Shown here: in pieces, positions 62,379-64,000 of the stretch
Layout of the letters: every line of letters begins with the position of its first letter
Position numbering within the stretch: the first letter of the stretch is position 1
From: DATJLY01 sp963773665
GTDB taxonomy: Bacteria > Pseudomonadota > Alphaproteobacteria > ATCC43930 > CGMCC-115725
Length of the DNA: 64,000 bases
Direction: 5' to 3'
Assembly (NCBI GenBank): GCA_963773665.1
Contig: CAVZBZ010000004.1
Span: 186,001 to 250,000 of the forward strand
Made by a program: the position numbers and the translations under genes
The notes under the pieces: model-generated
What the model saw: only the letters and a program-made list of their open reading frames with translations
What the model was told of the DNA's origin: nothing
The model's database searches: none

Positions 62379-64000
62379 ATGGCGGCCGCTGGGCCTCGCC
62401 CCTGGGAAAAATCCTATCCGACGGGCGTGCGCTGGGACGCGCCGATCGCGACCTCGACGCTGGGGCGCCTGATCGACCGCGCAGCGCTCCTCGGCGCGCG
62501 GCCCGCGATCGAGTTTCGCGGGCATGAGATCGCTTACGCCGAGCTCGGCCGCATGGTGGACCGCACTGCGGCGTCGCTTCTTCGCCGCGGGATCGGCCCG
62601 GGCGCGCGGATCGCGCTTTATCTGCCGAACACACCCTACTACCCGGTCGCGCTCTTCGCTTGCGCCAAGGCGGGCGCCACGACCGTGCCGCTGAGCCCGC
62701 TCGATGCCGAGCGCACCTTGGCGATGAAGCTTGCCGACAGCGGCGCGCGCACGCTTGTCACGACGAATGCCGGGGGATTTCCGGCGATGGCGCGGCGCCT
62801 TCTGGCGCGGGGCCTGCTCGACCGCGTCATTCTGGGCGACGAGGCGCGATTTGGCGCGGCGGCGCAGGCCCCCGATGACGACGCGCGCATCGTGCCATTT
62901 TCGACTCTGCTCGACGACGACGCACCATCGCCGCCGCTGCCCGCCGTCAGCGAGGACGACGTGGCGCTCATCCAATATACCGGCGGCACGACAGGCACGC
63001 CCAAGGGCGCGCTGCTTTCGCATGGCAACCTCACCGCGGCGGTGTCGATCTACGATGCGTGGTCCGGCGCGAGCGACCTCTATCGCCCCGGCGAAGACCG
63101 TGTCATCTGCGTCCTGCCGCTCTTTCACATCTATGGCCTCACCTGCGTGCTGCTGCGCCAGCTCGCGATGGGCAACCTCATCCTGCTGCGCGAGCGGTTC
63201 GATGCCGCCGAGACCGTCCGCGACATCGAGGAAAGGCGCGCGAGCGTGTTCCCCGGCGTGCCGACCATGTGGATCGCGATCGCGGGCCTGCCCGGCATCG
63301 AGAAGCGCGATCTGAGCGCTCTGCGCGTGCCGAGCTCGGGCGCGGCGCCCTTGCCGCCCGAAGTGGCGGACCGCATCGAGCGCCTGACCGGAAAGCGGCT
63401 CGGCGGCGGCTGGGGCATGACCGAGACCTCGCCCGCCGGTACCGGCATCCCGCCCGGCTGCGACCGGCCCGGCACGATCGGATTGCCGCTGCCGGGCGTT
63501 GCGCTCGAGGTGGTGGCGCTCGACGATCCGCACCGCATCCTTGCCCCGGGCGAGACCGGCGAGCTGCGCGTCATGGGGCCGAACGTGACGAAGGGATATT
63601 GGAACCGCCCCGACGAGAACGCGGCCGCGTTCGCCGACGGATTTTTGCTTACCGGCGATATCGGACGGATGGACGCGGACGGGTTCTTCTATCTCCTCGA
63701 CCGCAAGAAGGACATGATCATCTCGGGCGGGTTCAACGTCTATCCGCGCGTCGTCGAGGACGCGATCTATGAGCATCCGGCGGTCGAGGAAGCGGCAGTC
63801 ATCGGCATATCCGATCCCTATCGCGGCGAGGCGGCGAAGGCGTTCGTCAAGCTGAAGCCGGGCGCCGCGCCCTTCACGCTCGAGGAATTGCGCGAGTTTC
63901 TGCGCGACAAGCTTGGCCGGCACGAGCTTCCCGCCGCGCTCGAGTTCCGCCACAGCCTGCCGCGCACGCAGGTCGGCAAGCTGTCGCGCCGCGAGCTGGC
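62379..64000 (+). CDS. Acyl-CoA synthetase (AMP-forming), 3' end outside window
   Basis: At least 540 residues from ATG 62379; AGCGAGGT precedes it. AMP-binding family: IQYTGGTTGTPKGALLSHGN (P-loop), LPLFHIYGL, GGWGMTETSPAGTG, LLTGDIGRMDADGFFYLLDR and MIISGGFNVYPRVVED. The catalytic lysine region VGKLSRREL sits just before the window edge, so only a few residues are missing. It resembles long-chain or dicarboxylate/aryl-CoA ligases; substrate is undetermined. Together with the adjacent binding protein it suggests uptake and activation of a carboxylic acid. Confidence 0.9.
   Translation, partial: MAAAGPRPWEKSYPTGVRWDAPIATSTLGRLIDRAALLGARPAIEFRGHEIAYAELGRMVDRTAASLLRRGIGPGARIALYLPNTPYYPVALFACAKAGATTVPLSPLDAERTLAMKLADSGARTLVTTNAGGFPAMARRLLARGLLDRVILGDEARFGAAAQAPDDDARIVPFSTLLDDDAPSPPLPAVSEDDVALIQYTGGTTGTPKGALLSHGNLTAAVSIYDAWSGASDLYRPGEDRVICVLPLFHIYGLTCVLLRQLAMGNLILLRERFDAAETVRDIEERRASVFPGVPTMWIAIAGLPGIEKRDLSALRVPSSGAAPLPPEVADRIERLTGKRLGGGWGMTETSPAGTGIPPGCDRPGTIGLPLPGVALEVVALDDPHRILAPGETGELRVMGPNVTKGYWNRPDENAAAFADGFLLTGDIGRMDADGFFYLLDRKKDMIISGGFNVYPRVVEDAIYEHPAVEEAAVIGISDPYRGEAAKAFVKLKPGAAPFTLEELREFLRDKLGRHELPAALEFRHSLPRTQVGKLSRREL

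Overview
The window is a stretch of high-GC chromosome from an alphaproteobacterium. The evidence is the very large NAD-dependent glutamate dehydrogenase, the same-strand chain rsmB, rpe, heparinase-like gene, purH, a DUF1674 (SdhAF4-type) mini-protein and a phasin remnant. The order is not resolved; Hyphomicrobiales or Rhodospirillales-like is plausible. No plasmid, phage or CRISPR features are seen.

Layout. 1-9.6 kb: 3' part of the NAD-glutamate dehydrogenase, then on the minus strand a coupled chain (acs, a secreted esterase-like protein, a secreted TPR-CHAT protein split by one in-frame TAA). 9.7-12.7 kb: small ORFs, an OprB-like porin and a LuxR-type regulator, both broken by single-base frameshifts. 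12.8-21.2 kb: purH, heparinase-like, rpe, rsmB, DUF1674, ketopantoate reductase, aldo-keto reductase, a DUF442 phosphatase-like protein and a CBS protein.

21.27-34.46 kb: an island at the 3' end of tRNA-Gly(CCC). The last 39 bases of the tRNA recur at 34424-34462 (37 of 39 identical). No integrase remains. The island holds a phasin pseudogene, a flavin reductase, a TPR protein, a beta-CASP metallo-hydrolase, a secreted melibiase-like glycosidase, Tyr/Gly-rich and Spy-like periplasmic proteins, and a block of Rieske-FAD oxidoreductase, XdhC, NnrS, a CopD-like membrane protein and cupins. By eye it is less GC-rich than its flanks and carries several gene relics.

34.5-44.7 kb: sensor kinase, response regulator, adenylate cyclase (CTG start), oxidoreductase, DUF4142 protein, M20 amidohydrolase, amidase, a two-subunit TPP enzyme (alpha subunit frameshifted) and a spermidine-synthase-like methyltransferase. 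44.8-64 kb: catabolic genes, including an acyl-CoA-dehydrogenase-like flavoprotein, MetY/MetZ-type PLP enzyme, DHA2 exporter, phenylacetate-CoA ligase with a coupled methyltransferase, a DpgC-like cofactor-free dioxygenase coupled to a solute-binding protein, a maleate-isomerase-like protein without the expected cysteines, a quinone oxidoreductase, a threonine aldolase, a secreted monoheme protein, a branched-chain-type binding protein and an acyl-CoA synthetase cut by the window edge.

Themes. Many neighbours are joined by ATGA or TGATG overlaps, so operons are tight. The right half looks devoted to aromatic or acyl-CoA catabolism. Four genes each need removal of exactly one base to restore frame, which is either real decay or a systematic sequence error.
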